From Nitrosomonas sp. (GTDB taxonomy: Bacteria; Pseudomonadota; Gammaproteobacteria; Burkholderiales; Nitrosomonadaceae), in assembly GCA_031316255.1 (NCBI GenBank), contig JALDQW010000001.1, positions 3,629,485 through 3,693,484 of the forward strand: a DNA stretch of 64,000 nt, given 5' to 3'. Made by a program: the position numbers and the translations under genes. Below, in pieces: positions 51,955 to 60,840 of this stretch. Position 1 is the stretch's first letter, and the number at the start of each line of letters is the position of its first letter. The notes under the pieces are model-generated. The model saw only the letters and a list, made by a program, of their open reading frames with translations. It had not been told where the DNA came from and made no database searches.

Positions 51955-53513
51955 GCGATATTCCGGTTGTTATTCCAGACACTGCCGCAGGGGAATTCAA
52001 CGCCCCTGCGGTGTTAATGGATTATCAAAAACGCTGGGTGGCAGATGATTCACCGTTAAAAGTTATCGAAAAATCGCGCCGCACCGGCCTGACCTGGGCT
52101 GAGGCGTCCGACAACGTTCTGACCGCAGCATCCGCCAGAACGGCTGGCGGTCAAAACGTGTATTACATCGCCTACAACCAGGACATGACGATTGAATATA
52201 TCCAGGCGTGTGCGATGTGGGCGCGGGTATTCAACTACGCCGCATCCGAAATCGAAGAAGGCATGTGGGATTCGGAAGACGACGCGGACAAGCACATCAA
52301 GACCTACACCATCCGCTTTCCGGCATCCGGTTTTCGTATCGTTGCATTATCCAGCCGCCCGTCAAACCTTCGCGGCCGTCAGGGGATTATCGTCATCGAC
52401 GAGGCCGCATTCCATGAAAAACTGGATGAGCTGTTAAAAGCTGCGCTGGCGATGCTGATCTGGGGCGGAAAAGTGAGAGTAATCTCAACCCATAACGGCC
52501 AGGACAATCCATTTAACGAACTGATTACCGATATCCGGGCTGGCAAGCGTTCCGGTACGGTCCACCGGGTAACGTTCAAAGAGGCCGTTTCAGATGGTCT
52601 GTTTATCCGCGTGTGTTACCGGCTTGGAAAGCCATGGTCAAAGGACGACGAGATTGCCTGGGTTGCAAGCGTTTATGCATTCTATGGCGACGGCGCGACC
52701 GAGGAACTGGATTGCATTCCGTCAAATTCCAGTGGCGCATGGTTGTCCAGAGCATTGATTGAATCGCGCATGTCACCGGATACGCCCGTTTTACGCTGGG
52801 AATGCAAGGATGGTTTCGAGCTGCTGCCGGATTCTGTGAGACATGCGCAATGCCAGGACTGGATTAATGACAACCTGAAACCGCAAATTGAGGGCTTGTT
52901 TAAAGAACTCATCTCGTTTGTTGGCGAGGATTTTGGGCGGTCTGGCGATCTGACAGTGCTCGTGCCGTTAATTCAGCAACAAAACCTTGTGCGCAAGTCG
53001 CCGTTTGTGATCGAGCTGCGCAATGTGCCTTTCCGGCAACAAGAGCAGGTTTGTTTCTACCTGATCGACAACCTGCCGCGTTTTCGCGGTGGCGCGTTTG
53101 ATGCCAGAGGTAATGGCCAGTTTTTGGCTGAAGTAGCGATGCAACGCTACGGCGCAACCCGCATCGAACAAATCATGTTGTCAGAAGGCTGGTACCGGGA
53201 ACACATGCCGCCGGTCAAGGCGGCATTGGAAGACGGCACGCTGGACGATCTACCCAAGGATGCGGACATCCTGGATGATTTGCGGGCTGTGCAGGTCGTG
53301 CGTGGCGTGCCGAGAATACCGGAAACGCGAACAACCGGGCAGGATAAAAAGAAACGCCACGGCGATGCAGCGGTGGCTGTCGCTCTTGCTTATTACGCCA
53401 GCCGCGAAATGCAAGGCGCGCCGATTGAATTTATGAGCGCTGGCGGGCGTGAAAGTTTTGATAGCGGCATTGGTGGCGGTAGAACGGATTGGGGTGGATT
53501 CAATGGATTCTGA
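51951..53513 (+). CDS. terminase large subunit (Mu gp28-like)
   Basis: 520 residues. ATPase half: KSRRTGLTWAEA (Walker A-like) and GIIVIDEAAFHE (Walker B). The nuclease half has the acidic residues of the family (FVGEDFGRSGDLTVL, GGAFDARGNGQF, KKRHGDAAVAVALA). Powers DNA packaging into the head. Confidence 0.93.
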   Translation: MSDIPVVIPDTAAGEFNAPAVLMDYQKRWVADDSPLKVIEKSRRTGLTWAEASDNVLTAASARTAGGQNVYYIAYNQDMTIEYIQACAMWARVFNYAASEIEEGMWDSEDDADKHIKTYTIRFPASGFRIVALSSRPSNLRGRQGIIVIDEAAFHEKLDELLKAALAMLIWGGKVRVISTHNGQDNPFNELITDIRAGKRSGTVHRVTFKEAVSDGLFIRVCYRLGKPWSKDDEIAWVASVYAFYGDGATEELDCIPSNSSGAWLSRALIESRMSPDTPVLRWECKDGFELLPDSVRHAQCQDWINDNLKPQIEGLFKELISFVGEDFGRSGDLTVLVPLIQQQNLVRKSPFVIELRNVPFRQQEQVCFYLIDNLPRFRGGAFDARGNGQFLAEVAMQRYGATRIEQIMLSEGWYREHMPPVKAALEDGTLDDLPKDADILDDLRAVQVVRGVPRIPETRTTGQDKKKRHGDAAVAVALAYYASREMQGAPIEFMSAGGRESFDSGIGGGRTDWGGFNGF

Positions 53514-55002
53514 ACAAAAAACAAAGCAACCAGAAAAGGCTGAAATCGCAACCAGCCGTGACGGCCGCGACATAACCCGTGGCTGGCTGAATGCGCTTAT
53601 GCATGCGCCTATTGACGACAAGATTGTTGTCGAACGTGGCGGTGGCGATTATAAGATTTACGAAGAAGTGCTGCGCGATGACCGTGTGCGTGCGGGTGTG
53701 AACCAGCGCATTTACGGTGTGATTGCCAAGCCGTGGGAAGTCATGCCGGGCGGCAAGCGTGCAATTGATAAAGCGGCCGCAGATTTTATTAAAGATCAGA
53801 TCGACAATCTTGAGTTTGACAAAATCACCCTGCAAATGCTGCACGGCACGTTTTACGGTTTTTCTGTTGCCGAGGCGATGTGGGGACAAGACGGCTCACG
53901 CGTTGTGATTGACGATATCCGGGTGCGCAACCGCAGGCGCTTTGCATTTGACGGCGAAGGCGCTTTACGGCTCAAGACATTTAATGATTCCATGCCGGGC
54001 GAATTGATGCCGGACAAGAAATTCTGGGTGGTTGCATTCGGCGCGGATCATCACGATGCGCCGTATGGCCTGGGACTGGCGCATTATCTGTATTGGCTGG
54101 TATGGCTCAAGCGCAATGTGACGCGGTTTTGGGCGGTGTATCTCGAAAAATTCGGCACGCCCACAGCGCTTGGCAAGTATCCAGGCAATACCACGGAAGC
54201 AGAAAAACAAAAGCTTTTGAATGCACTGCGCGCGATTCAGCGTGATTCTGCGGTAACGATCCCGGAAGGAATGGAAGCCACATTGCTTGAAGCCTTGCGT
54301 GCATCAGCCGCCGACCACAAGGATTTTGTTAACCAGATCAACGACGCAATTTTAATGGTCTGCCTGGGCCAAACCGCAACCGCCAGCGGCACGGCTGGAA
54401 AGCTGGGCAATGAGTCAGAGCGTGAAACAGTCAAAGACGCGATACTGAAAGCAGACAGCGACATGCTGTCAGAGCGGTTTAACCGGACAATTGTCAAGTG
54501 GCTGGTTGAGTGGAATTTTCCGGGTGCTGCATTGCCAACCGTTTACCGGGTGTTTAGTGATGAAGACCTGGACGCGCGCATCGAACGAGATACCAAAATT
54601 TCCGGCATGGGGTTTAAGCCGACGCTGAAATATATCCATGAGACCTATGGAGGCGAATGGGAAGAACGCGCCACCGCGCCAGAAAACCCTGACGAAAATC
54701 TTAAGCAATCCGGCGGCAAAGAACAAAATCCGCAATTTGCCGAAAGCGAACAAGCCGACCATGACCCGACATCGATAGACAGTCAAACCGATATCCTGGC
54801 CGCTGAGTCAGTCAAAGCAGGCGCGGTAATCCTGGACAAAGTGCGCGACATTGTCGGAAAAGCCGACACACTCGAACAACTGCGCGACGATCTGCTCGCC
54901 GCTTTCGGCGAACTGGATTCGAGTCAGTTGGTTAACGTTATGGAAATGGCGTTTATCGCTGCGGATTTGTCGGGGCGGTATGACGTGCAAGAGGGCGATT
55001 AA
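53503..55002 (+). CDS. portal protein, DUF935 (Mu gp29-like)
   Basis: 499 residues from ATG 53503, which overlaps the terminase end by 11 bases; an earlier in-frame start at 53449 lies further inside terminase. DUF935 pattern: RDGRDITRGWLNALMHAP, YGFSVAEAMWGQDGSRVV, APYGLGLAHYLYWLVWLKRN, FGTPTALGKYPGNTTEAEK. Forms the head vertex channel. Confidence 0.93.
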   Translation: MDSEQKTKQPEKAEIATSRDGRDITRGWLNALMHAPIDDKIVVERGGGDYKIYEEVLRDDRVRAGVNQRIYGVIAKPWEVMPGGKRAIDKAAADFIKDQIDNLEFDKITLQMLHGTFYGFSVAEAMWGQDGSRVVIDDIRVRNRRRFAFDGEGALRLKTFNDSMPGELMPDKKFWVVAFGADHHDAPYGLGLAHYLYWLVWLKRNVTRFWAVYLEKFGTPTALGKYPGNTTEAEKQKLLNALRAIQRDSAVTIPEGMEATLLEALRASAADHKDFVNQINDAILMVCLGQTATASGTAGKLGNESERETVKDAILKADSDMLSERFNRTIVKWLVEWNFPGAALPTVYRVFSDEDLDARIERDTKISGMGFKPTLKYIHETYGGEWEERATAPENPDENLKQSGGKEQNPQFAESEQADHDPTSIDSQTDILAAESVKAGAVILDKVRDIVGKADTLEQLRDDLLAAFGELDSSQLVNVMEMAFIAADLSGRYDVQEGD

Positions 55003-55235
55003 TGCTCATATACGCTGAGGACGGCAGGATTATCTTTAAGTGCGAGCATTGCCCGGAATCGTCGCTTATAACTGGCGTAAAAAATAAGCGACAGTTCCAG
55101 ACCGCACTAAATCGTTTTTATCGTGAGCATGATTGGAGTTGCAAAGCACGGGCCGAGCACATCAAAAATGTTCGTGAGGCCAAAAAGGCGGCTAACAACA
55201 TAATCAAGCTAGTTTCTAACCAAAGGAGAAGATAA
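55002..55235 (+). CDS. hypothetical phage protein
   Basis: 77 residues, basic; possible zinc residues KCEHCPES and WSCKARAEH. TAATG overlap with portal, and again with the next gene. It interrupts the usual gp29-gp30 adjacency along with the next two genes. Not recognised. Confidence 0.6.
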   Translation: MLIYAEDGRIIFKCEHCPESSLITGVKNKRQFQTALNRFYREHDWSCKARAEHIKNVREAKKAANNIIKLVSNQRRR

Positions 55236-55456
55236 TGACAAACGACGTAAAAAGTGTAGCAAGCTATCATTTGGTAAATGCAAAGCATCTTGTCGAGGTT
55301 GCGGTTAGACGTATTGATGATGCAATACGCTACACGGAATCAGAAAAATCGAAGAGGCATCAATACCAAACCCCGCAATGGCATCACACCATACTATGGA
55401 CAGGTTTTGCATTTATCGTTGGTATGCTGCTTGGCGGTGGTCTGGCGTCAATATAA
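55235..55456 (+). CDS. candidate holin-like membrane protein
   Basis: 73 residues with one C-terminal membrane helix (ILWTGFAFIVGMLLGGGLAS). It ends in TAATG overlapping the endolysin start. A membrane protein directly before an endolysin suggests a holin or anchor, though a single C-terminal helix is not the usual holin form. Confidence 0.5.
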   Translation: MTNDVKSVASYHLVNAKHLVEVAVRRIDDAIRYTESEKSKRHQYQTPQWHHTILWTGFAFIVGMLLGGGLASI

Positions 55457-55854
55457 TGTTTCATCTAGGCAAGCGCTCAAAAAACCGGCTTAACGGCGTG
55501 CATCCTGATCTGGTTCGTGTCGTTAAGCGTGCAATTGAAATCACCGAAACGGATTTCACCGTTCTGGAAGGTTTGCGCTCTCTTGATCGGCAGGCCGCAT
55601 TGCTGCGTCTGGGGCAATCCAAAACCATGAAAAGCCGACATTTGACGGGGCATGCAGTCGATCTCGCGGCGATGGTTAACGGTGTTATAAGTTGGCAACC
55701 GGATCATTACATGCCAATTGCCAGGGCGATGAAGCACGCGGCGGCTGAGCTTGGCATAAAGCTGGAATGGGGTGGCGACTGGCGCACGTTTAAAGATTTC
55801 GTTCACTGGCAGTTATCATGGCAAGTATATCCGGCAAAAGATGAAACGCATTAA
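55456..55854 (+). CDS. M15-type peptidase endolysin
   Basis: 132 residues. The zinc motif reads SRHLTGHAVDLAA with the last ligand in DFVHWQLS, as in the D-Ala-D-Ala carboxypeptidase/VanY and L-Ala-D-Glu endopeptidase type lysins. No signal peptide, so release probably depends on a holin. It lies inside the head operon instead of next to Rz/Rz1. Confidence 0.87.
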   Translation: MFHLGKRSKNRLNGVHPDLVRVVKRAIEITETDFTVLEGLRSLDRQAALLRLGQSKTMKSRHLTGHAVDLAAMVNGVISWQPDHYMPIARAMKHAAAELGIKLEWGGDWRTFKDFVHWQLSWQVYPAKDETH

Positions 55855-55970
55855 AACGCGTTCTAAGCGATTATTTTTGTCTCGGACATATAAAGGTATG
55901 TCTTCGATCAAAATAACAAAAAGTGAACCCCAATTGAACCCCTTAGAATCGATTACGAAATGGCGGACAA

Positions 55971-57485
55971 ATGCCGCTTAAGCTTTCGCCCACGCAAATT
56001 GCCTTCAATGCGCGCGAGGATGGCAAATTTAACCGGCCATTCCAGGCGCAGGTTGATTTTTTTCGCGGCAAGCTCAACCTGCCGACAGAGCGATGGGACG
56101 ATATCGTCAAATCCGCGCACGACCGGGCGTTTATCGTAGCCGGTGCAGCCAAGGCCGATTTGCTCAACGATTTGCGCGGCGCGGTGGATAATGCGATTGT
56201 TAATGGTGAATCTATTCAGGCATTCCGTAAGCGGTTCAATGATATTGTTAGAAAGCATGGCTGGGAGGGTTGGACAGGATCAGGCAGTAAAGCCGGTCGA
56301 GACTGGCGAACCCGCGTAATTTATCAGACCAATCTGTCAACCAGCTATGCGGCCGGACGCTTCAAGCAGCTTAACGATCCCGACCTTGTTGCTGTTCGGC
56401 CGTACTGGAAGTACATTCACAACGACACTGTACAGCACCCGCGCCCGCTGCATGTGAGTTGGTCTGGCATGGTGCTGCACAAGGATGACCCCTGGTGGCA
56501 AACGCACATGCCGCCTAACGGCTGGGGCTGTCGTTGCCGGGTAAAAGCCGTGCGCGAATCGGAATTTAAAAATGAGAAAGCGCCGGATGATGGATCGTTT
56601 ACACATATCGACAGCCAGGGTAAACGGCATTCGGTGCCAAACGGGATTGATTTTGGGTTTGATTATCAGCCTGGTGCGAATGCGCACAAGGAGTTGAAAG
56701 ACCTGATCGGTCGTAAATTGCCGAAGTTTCCAGATACAGTGGCCGACAAAATCAAGCGCGATTTAAGCGCAGTTGGCGTTCTGCCGGATACCTTTGTGCC
56801 AGCCAAGACCATCACAGAAGCTACAGAGAGAATAAAAAATCTTGGGGTTGATGATGTCAGCCTGAAAGGTTTAAAAAAATCAGAAGCAAACGCGGTGCTT
56901 GAAGCTGTGGAAAATGAAAGCAGACACGCGCCCATCAAATTAAATAAATTAAGTACATACAGGTCATCCAGGTCGCGGGCTGCAGCAAGTTATACCCCAA
57001 TGTTGAATTGGGTAAAAATCAATCTATCATATGCAAGCAAGGTTAATTTTTCAGAGGCGGTTTCATATGAAACCCAGCTAAAGAAACTGGATGACATAAA
57101 AAAACAGTTAACAGGATATCTGGGGGATAATCGGTACGCTCAGAGCACCGTCAGAGCGCGCTTAAGAAACGTCAACAGCAGGATCATTGATATTGAAGAA
57201 CGTATGAAACGCGGCGAAAAGGCACGGCCGTGGACTATTTCATCAACTATGAAGACCGCGGAAGATTCTCTGAAGACTACCATTACGCACGAGCTTGGCC
57301 ATTACAGACATTACAGGCATATCGGAATTACTACTCGTTTCGATTTTGATCCGAAAAATAGCATATCCGAGTACGGCCGAACAAACAGCAAGGAATATCT
57401 GGCAGAATGGTTTGTCCAATATAGATTGAATGGTGAGCAGGATGTGCCAGGCGATATGCTAAAACTGTTTAAGGAGATTGAGTGA
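55971..57485 (+). CDS. MuF head protein with a C-terminal zincin-like domain
   Basis: 504 residues. Residues ~1-250 match Mu gp30/F minor head proteins (RTRVIYQTNLSTSYAAGRF, HVSWSGMVL, MPPNGWGCRCRVKAV). The extra C-terminal ~220 residues end in a zinc-protease-like motif: HELGH (440-444) and EYLAEWF with a possible third ligand Glu 479. MuF proteins are known carriers of variable toxin-like C-terminal domains, and the layout fits that. A small conserved gene follows by ATGA. The domain could act on the host at injection or serve in head maturation. Confidence 0.78.
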   Translation: MPLKLSPTQIAFNAREDGKFNRPFQAQVDFFRGKLNLPTERWDDIVKSAHDRAFIVAGAAKADLLNDLRGAVDNAIVNGESIQAFRKRFNDIVRKHGWEGWTGSGSKAGRDWRTRVIYQTNLSTSYAAGRFKQLNDPDLVAVRPYWKYIHNDTVQHPRPLHVSWSGMVLHKDDPWWQTHMPPNGWGCRCRVKAVRESEFKNEKAPDDGSFTHIDSQGKRHSVPNGIDFGFDYQPGANAHKELKDLIGRKLPKFPDTVADKIKRDLSAVGVLPDTFVPAKTITEATERIKNLGVDDVSLKGLKKSEANAVLEAVENESRHAPIKLNKLSTYRSSRSRAAASYTPMLNWVKINLSYASKVNFSEAVSYETQLKKLDDIKKQLTGYLGDNRYAQSTVRARLRNVNSRIIDIEERMKRGEKARPWTISSTMKTAEDSLKTTITHELGHYRHYRHIGITTRFDFDPKNSISEYGRTNSKEYLAEWFVQYRLNGEQDVPGDMLKLFKEIE

Positions 57486-57646
57486 TGCAGAATTATAGAT
57501 GCCTGGAATGCAAAAACTACCTTGGCGATTTATCGTGTCAGGCGTTTGAGATCATACCCGAAGAAATATTGACAGGTGGAAATGATCATTCAAAACCGCT
57601 GCCAGACCAGGACAATGACATCGTGTTTGAGCCGATAGACGAATGA
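57485..57646 (+). CDS. small cysteine-containing protein downstream of MuF
   Basis: 53 residues: an N-terminal CLECKNYLGDLSC and a C-terminal acidic end (DNDIVFEPIDE). It resembles small proteins seen after MuF/head-morphogenesis genes in phages. ATGA coupling upstream and downstream. A partner or immunity role for the zincin domain is possible but untested. Confidence 0.6.
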   Translation: MQNYRCLECKNYLGDLSCQAFEIIPEEILTGGNDHSKPLPDQDNDIVFEPIDE

Positions 57647-58098
57647 TCAAAATCCAGATAGAAATCGACGACCGCGCTGTCACGCAAATGCTGCAACGGC
57701 TGATCGATGCCGGGCGGAATCCGCGACCGGCGCTGTTGGAGATTGGCGAAGAGTTGCTAGACTCGACAAAGCGGCGTTTTGAAAACGAATCTGCGCCAGA
57801 TGGCAGTGCATGGGCGCGCAACAGCCCGGTGACGATCAAGCGCAAGGGTCGCGACCAGCCGTTGACCAGCGGCGGCACGCTCATGGATCAGATCAATTAC
57901 CAGCTTACCGGCAGTGATACGCTGGATGTTGGCAGCCCAACTATTTACGCGGCCATGCAACAATTTGGCGGTGCAAAATCTGAATTTCCAAACCTGTGGG
58001 GCGATATCCCCGCCCGGCCGTTTATCGGCATATCCGAAGAAGACGGCAAAATGATCGTCGATACATTTAACAATTATCTGCGAAAAGAAATCGGTTAA
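57643..58098 (+). CDS. virion morphogenesis protein (Mu gpG-like)
   Basis: 151 residues matching phage virion morphogenesis proteins: VTQMLQRLIDAGRNPRPALL, RRFENESAPDGSAWARNSP, YAAMQQFGGAKSEFPNLWG and the late DIPARPFIGISEEDG. Involved in tail completion or head-tail joining. End of the first late operon. Confidence 0.88.
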   Translation: MIKIQIEIDDRAVTQMLQRLIDAGRNPRPALLEIGEELLDSTKRRFENESAPDGSAWARNSPVTIKRKGRDQPLTSGGTLMDQINYQLTGSDTLDVGSPTIYAAMQQFGGAKSEFPNLWGDIPARPFIGISEEDGKMIVDTFNNYLRKEIG

Positions 58099-58102
58099 AA
58101 GC

Positions 58103-58116
58103 TTTAAACCGGTTTA
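58103..58116. promoter_or_regulatory. palindromic element, copy 2 (candidate late-promoter site before protease/scaffold)
   Basis: The same TTTAAACCGGTTTA, here extended to a perfect TTAAACCGGTTTAA. It lies in the only sizeable gap of the late region, 39 bases before the protease start, with TATTCT at 58129-58134 as a possible -10. Mu has its I promoter in the same place. Confidence 0.55.
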
Positions 58117-58154
58117 ACTGTAACCATCTATTCTACCGGGCTATTCTGTCCGGT

Positions 58155-59207
58155 ATGAATATCGAAATCCCTATATTCAAGCCAGGCACGCATATCCCTA
58201 TGACGGGAAGCGCGATTACATTTTCCGATGACGATGTATCGGCGATGGCACAAGCCTATGACCCTGATTTGTTTGATGCGCCGGTTGTAATCGGACACCC
58301 CAAGCATGACGACCCCGCTTGGGGCTGGGCGCAAAAACTCGCATTTCGCGATGGTTCGCTATGGGCCAGTCTGCGCGATCTCCATGATGATTTTGTTGGG
58401 CTGGTGCGCAACAAGCAATTTAAAAAAATCAGCGCCAGCTTTTACCATCCGCAGCAACAAGGCAACCCAAAGCCTGGCACATATTACTTACGGCACATCG
58501 GGTTTCTGGGTGCCGCAGCGCCATCGCTCAAAAGTCTGCCATCGGTCAATTTATCGGAAGAAGATGGGGCGATTGTTTTTGAGGAAAAAATGTACTTTCA
58601 CCCCGCGATAAATCTCATGCAATCCGGACAAACGGAAAGCATTAACTATACGGAGAACAACCCTATGCCAGACCCTAAAGACAGCAATCAAGATGATCGC
58701 ATCAAAGAAATCCAGAATGAAAATGCGCGTCTTCTCGCGGAGAATGCACAGCTTAAAACCAAATCCACTCAATTCCAGGAACAAGCCACTGCTGCACAAA
58801 CGGCACTGGCTGAGCGTGAGCGAGCCGCCATCCACGAAGGCCACGCCGCTTTCTGCGAAAAGCTTGTCACAGAAGGCCGCCTGTTGCCAGTTAACAAGGC
58901 TGTTGCTGTGGCTGCGTTGGATTTGATCGCTGCTCAGGAAAAGCCGCTCGAGTTTTCAGAAGGCGACGGCGTCGCGGCATCGCTAACGGCGGAAAAATTC
59001 AAGGGCGCGTTGCAGGCCAGCCCGGTGGTTGTTGATTTCTCTGAACACTCGGCAGAAAAAGATGGACCAACCGCGCAACGCAAGACAAATGTGCCAACCG
59101 GTTATGACGTAGACCCGAAAGCTGCGGAGCTGCACAGCAAGGCGCTGGCATTTATGGAATCCCACCCCGGTATTGAATACATAGCCGCCGTTACGGCTGT
59201 TCAGTAA
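58155..59207 (+). CDS. head maturation protease with scaffold tail (Mu gpI-like)
   Basis: 350 residues. The N-terminal ~160 match Mu protease I (YDPDLFDAPVVIGHPKHDDP, ISASFYHP, RHIGFLGAAAPSLKSLP). The C-terminal ~180 are helical scaffold (IKEIQNENARLLAENAQLK). An in-frame ATG at 58665 with its own ribosome site probably produces the scaffold alone. Confidence 0.9.
   Translation: MNIEIPIFKPGTHIPMTGSAITFSDDDVSAMAQAYDPDLFDAPVVIGHPKHDDPAWGWAQKLAFRDGSLWASLRDLHDDFVGLVRNKQFKKISASFYHPQQQGNPKPGTYYLRHIGFLGAAAPSLKSLPSVNLSEEDGAIVFEEKMYFHPAINLMQSGQTESINYTENNPMPDPKDSNQDDRIKEIQNENARLLAENAQLKTKSTQFQEQATAAQTALAERERAAIHEGHAAFCEKLVTEGRLLPVNKAVAVAALDLIAAQEKPLEFSEGDGVAASLTAEKFKGALQASPVVVDFSEHSAEKDGPTAQRKTNVPTGYDVDPKAAELHSKALAFMESHPGIEYIAAVTAVQ
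58665..59207 (+). CDS. scaffolding protein from an internal start (Mu gpZ-like)
   Basis: In-frame ATG at codon 171 of the protease gene, start MPDPKDSNQDDRIKEI, preceded by CGGAGAACAACCCT. In Mu, gpZ is made by an internal start within I and forms the head scaffold. The coiled-coil content fits. Use of this start is inferred from the ribosome site and the Mu precedent. Confidence 0.6.
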   Translation: MPDPKDSNQDDRIKEIQNENARLLAENAQLKTKSTQFQEQATAAQTALAERERAAIHEGHAAFCEKLVTEGRLLPVNKAVAVAALDLIAAQEKPLEFSEGDGVAASLTAEKFKGALQASPVVVDFSEHSAEKDGPTAQRKTNVPTGYDVDPKAAELHSKALAFMESHPGIEYIAAVTAVQ

Positions 59208-59259
59208 CCCGATCACGCAACAACGGCAAACGGTTGACAATCAAACAGGAGCATAAGCA

Positions 59260-59601
59260 ATGACCCAGTTTAATCCATTATTACCCATCACCATGACCGC
59301 ATCCGGCGCAGTAACCGCCGAGCGGTTTGTTACCAGCGCGGGCGCTCAGGTTTCTGCCGCCGGCGCTGCAGCTATTGGCGTTTCCAGAATGACTGTTGCA
59401 TCCGGCGAAAAAATGACGGTCGACACGCATGGCACGGCGATTATTGAAGCTGGTGGCGCAATTGCGCTTGGCGCAGCGGTCAAATCCGGCGCTGACGGAC
59501 GCGCTTTGACCTATGACGTTGGCACAAAAGCGGGCATTGCCTTGCAAGCTTCGACCGGTGCGGGACAGCGTATCGAAATCATGACGCTGCCCGCTGCGTA
59601 A
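59260..59601 (+). CDS. head decoration protein (DUF2190-like)
   Basis: 113 residues, Ala/Gly/Thr-rich beta protein typical of capsid cement proteins (LLPITMTASGAVTAERFVTS, GVSRMTVASGEKMTVDTHGT, AGQRIEIMTLPAA). Directly before the major capsid gene. Confidence 0.8.
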   Translation: MTQFNPLLPITMTASGAVTAERFVTSAGAQVSAAGAAAIGVSRMTVASGEKMTVDTHGTAIIEAGGAIALGAAVKSGADGRALTYDVGTKAGIALQASTGAGQRIEIMTLPAA

Positions 59602-59643
59602 TCGCTACGGTTTGATTTTATAAACATTTATCAGGAGTAAAAC

Positions 59644-60585
59644 ATGCCACAGATGACTGGTTCAGCGGTTCGCGTAGTCGACCCGGTTTTAACGGAAGTT
59701 GCGCGGGGTTATAGAAACCCGGCGTATATAGGCAGTGCATTGTTTCCTCGTGTGCCGGTTGGCGTGCGTGGTGGCAGAATCATAGAATTCGGCAAGGAAT
59801 CATTTCGGTTGTATAACACGGCGCGTGCACCGGGTTCAAAGGTTGTTATTGCGCAATTTGGCTATTCAGGACAACCGTATGCGCTGGAAGATCACTCGAT
59901 TAGCGGTATGGTTCCCATCGAGCACCTGGAAGAAGCGTCGCAAACACCAGGTATCGACATGGGTTCTGGGGCCGTACAGTTTGCACGAGACATTATATTG
60001 CTCCGCCAGGAATATGACCAGGCGACTATTGCGCGAAACCCAGCTTCATATGCGGCAAGCAATAAAGTCACTTTGTCCGGCACCAGCCAATGGTCTGATT
60101 ATTCCGGCACGTCCGATCCGATCGCCGATATCGAAGATTTTATTGACGTGATCCGATCTAAAACCGGCATGCGACCCAATACTCTTGAACTGGGTGCGCC
60201 AGTGTTTAAAGCAGTTAAAAACCATCCCAAAGTTATCGAGCGGATCAAGTACACCGGCCGAGAATCCGCTACCCCTGAACTGTTGGCAAGTCTTCTTGGT
60301 TTGCAACGTGTTGTTGTTGGCGATGCGATTTATACAGATGCCGACGGCAATACGCAGGATGTCTGGGGCAAGGATGCCGTGCTTGCATTTACCAACACAG
60401 CGCCATTATCCAGTATGGGCGTGCCCAGCTACGGCTATACATACGGACTGCGCGGTTATCCGCTATCAGAACCGGCCTATTACGATGGCGGCCATAAATC
60501 TTGGCTTTACCCGACTTCGGACAGCGTATCGCCTGTTATTGCGGGCGCGGATGCCGGATTCCTGATTGTTAATGCGGTAGCGTAA
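59644..60585 (+). CDS. major capsid protein
   Basis: 313 residues. Capsid protein features of Mu-like phages: VARGYRNPAYIGSALFPRVP, RDIILLRQEYDQATIARNP, TLELGAPVFKAVKNHPKVIE, GDAIYTDADGNTQDVWGKDA. Order protease-decoration-capsid supports it. Confidence 0.9.
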   Translation: MPQMTGSAVRVVDPVLTEVARGYRNPAYIGSALFPRVPVGVRGGRIIEFGKESFRLYNTARAPGSKVVIAQFGYSGQPYALEDHSISGMVPIEHLEEASQTPGIDMGSGAVQFARDIILLRQEYDQATIARNPASYAASNKVTLSGTSQWSDYSGTSDPIADIEDFIDVIRSKTGMRPNTLELGAPVFKAVKNHPKVIERIKYTGRESATPELLASLLGLQRVVVGDAIYTDADGNTQDVWGKDAVLAFTNTAPLSSMGVPSYGYTYGLRGYPLSEPAYYDGGHKSWLYPTSDSVSPVIAGADAGFLIVNAVA

Positions 60586-60636
60586 CCGGCATAACCTGCA
60601 TAGCAAGCTGTGACTATTAGTAACAAAGGATGAACA

Positions 60637-60837
60637 ATGGCAAAAGTAAAAGTATTGATTGATTCGCTTAAGCATGATGGAAAGCTTCGCAAACCAGGTT
60701 CAGTAATCGAAGTGGACGACCCGGCACAGCTTCTCGAGCTGGATGCGGTTGAATTGGTAAAAGAACCGGCAAAACCAAAAGAACCGGCAAAACCAAAAGA
60801 ACCGACAAAAGAACCAACAAAAGAACCGGCAAAGTAA
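60637..60837 (+). CDS. Mu gp35-like protein with KEPAKP repeats
   Basis: 66 residues. N-terminal ~42 residues match small phage proteins after the capsid gene (VKVLIDSLKHDGKLRKPGSV). The end is a KEP-type repeat tail (KEPAKP, KEPAKP, KEPT, KEPT, KEPAK), basic and proline-rich. The tail DNA is a tandem repeat and may vary in number. Confidence 0.75.
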   Translation: MAKVKVLIDSLKHDGKLRKPGSVIEVDDPAQLLELDAVELVKEPAKPKEPAKPKEPTKEPTKEPAK

Positions 60838-60840
60838 CCC

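Noticed and set aside
55841..55981. 46-residue frame between endolysin and MuF
   Set aside because: No convincing ribosome site and it would overlap the MuF start; composition not protein-like.
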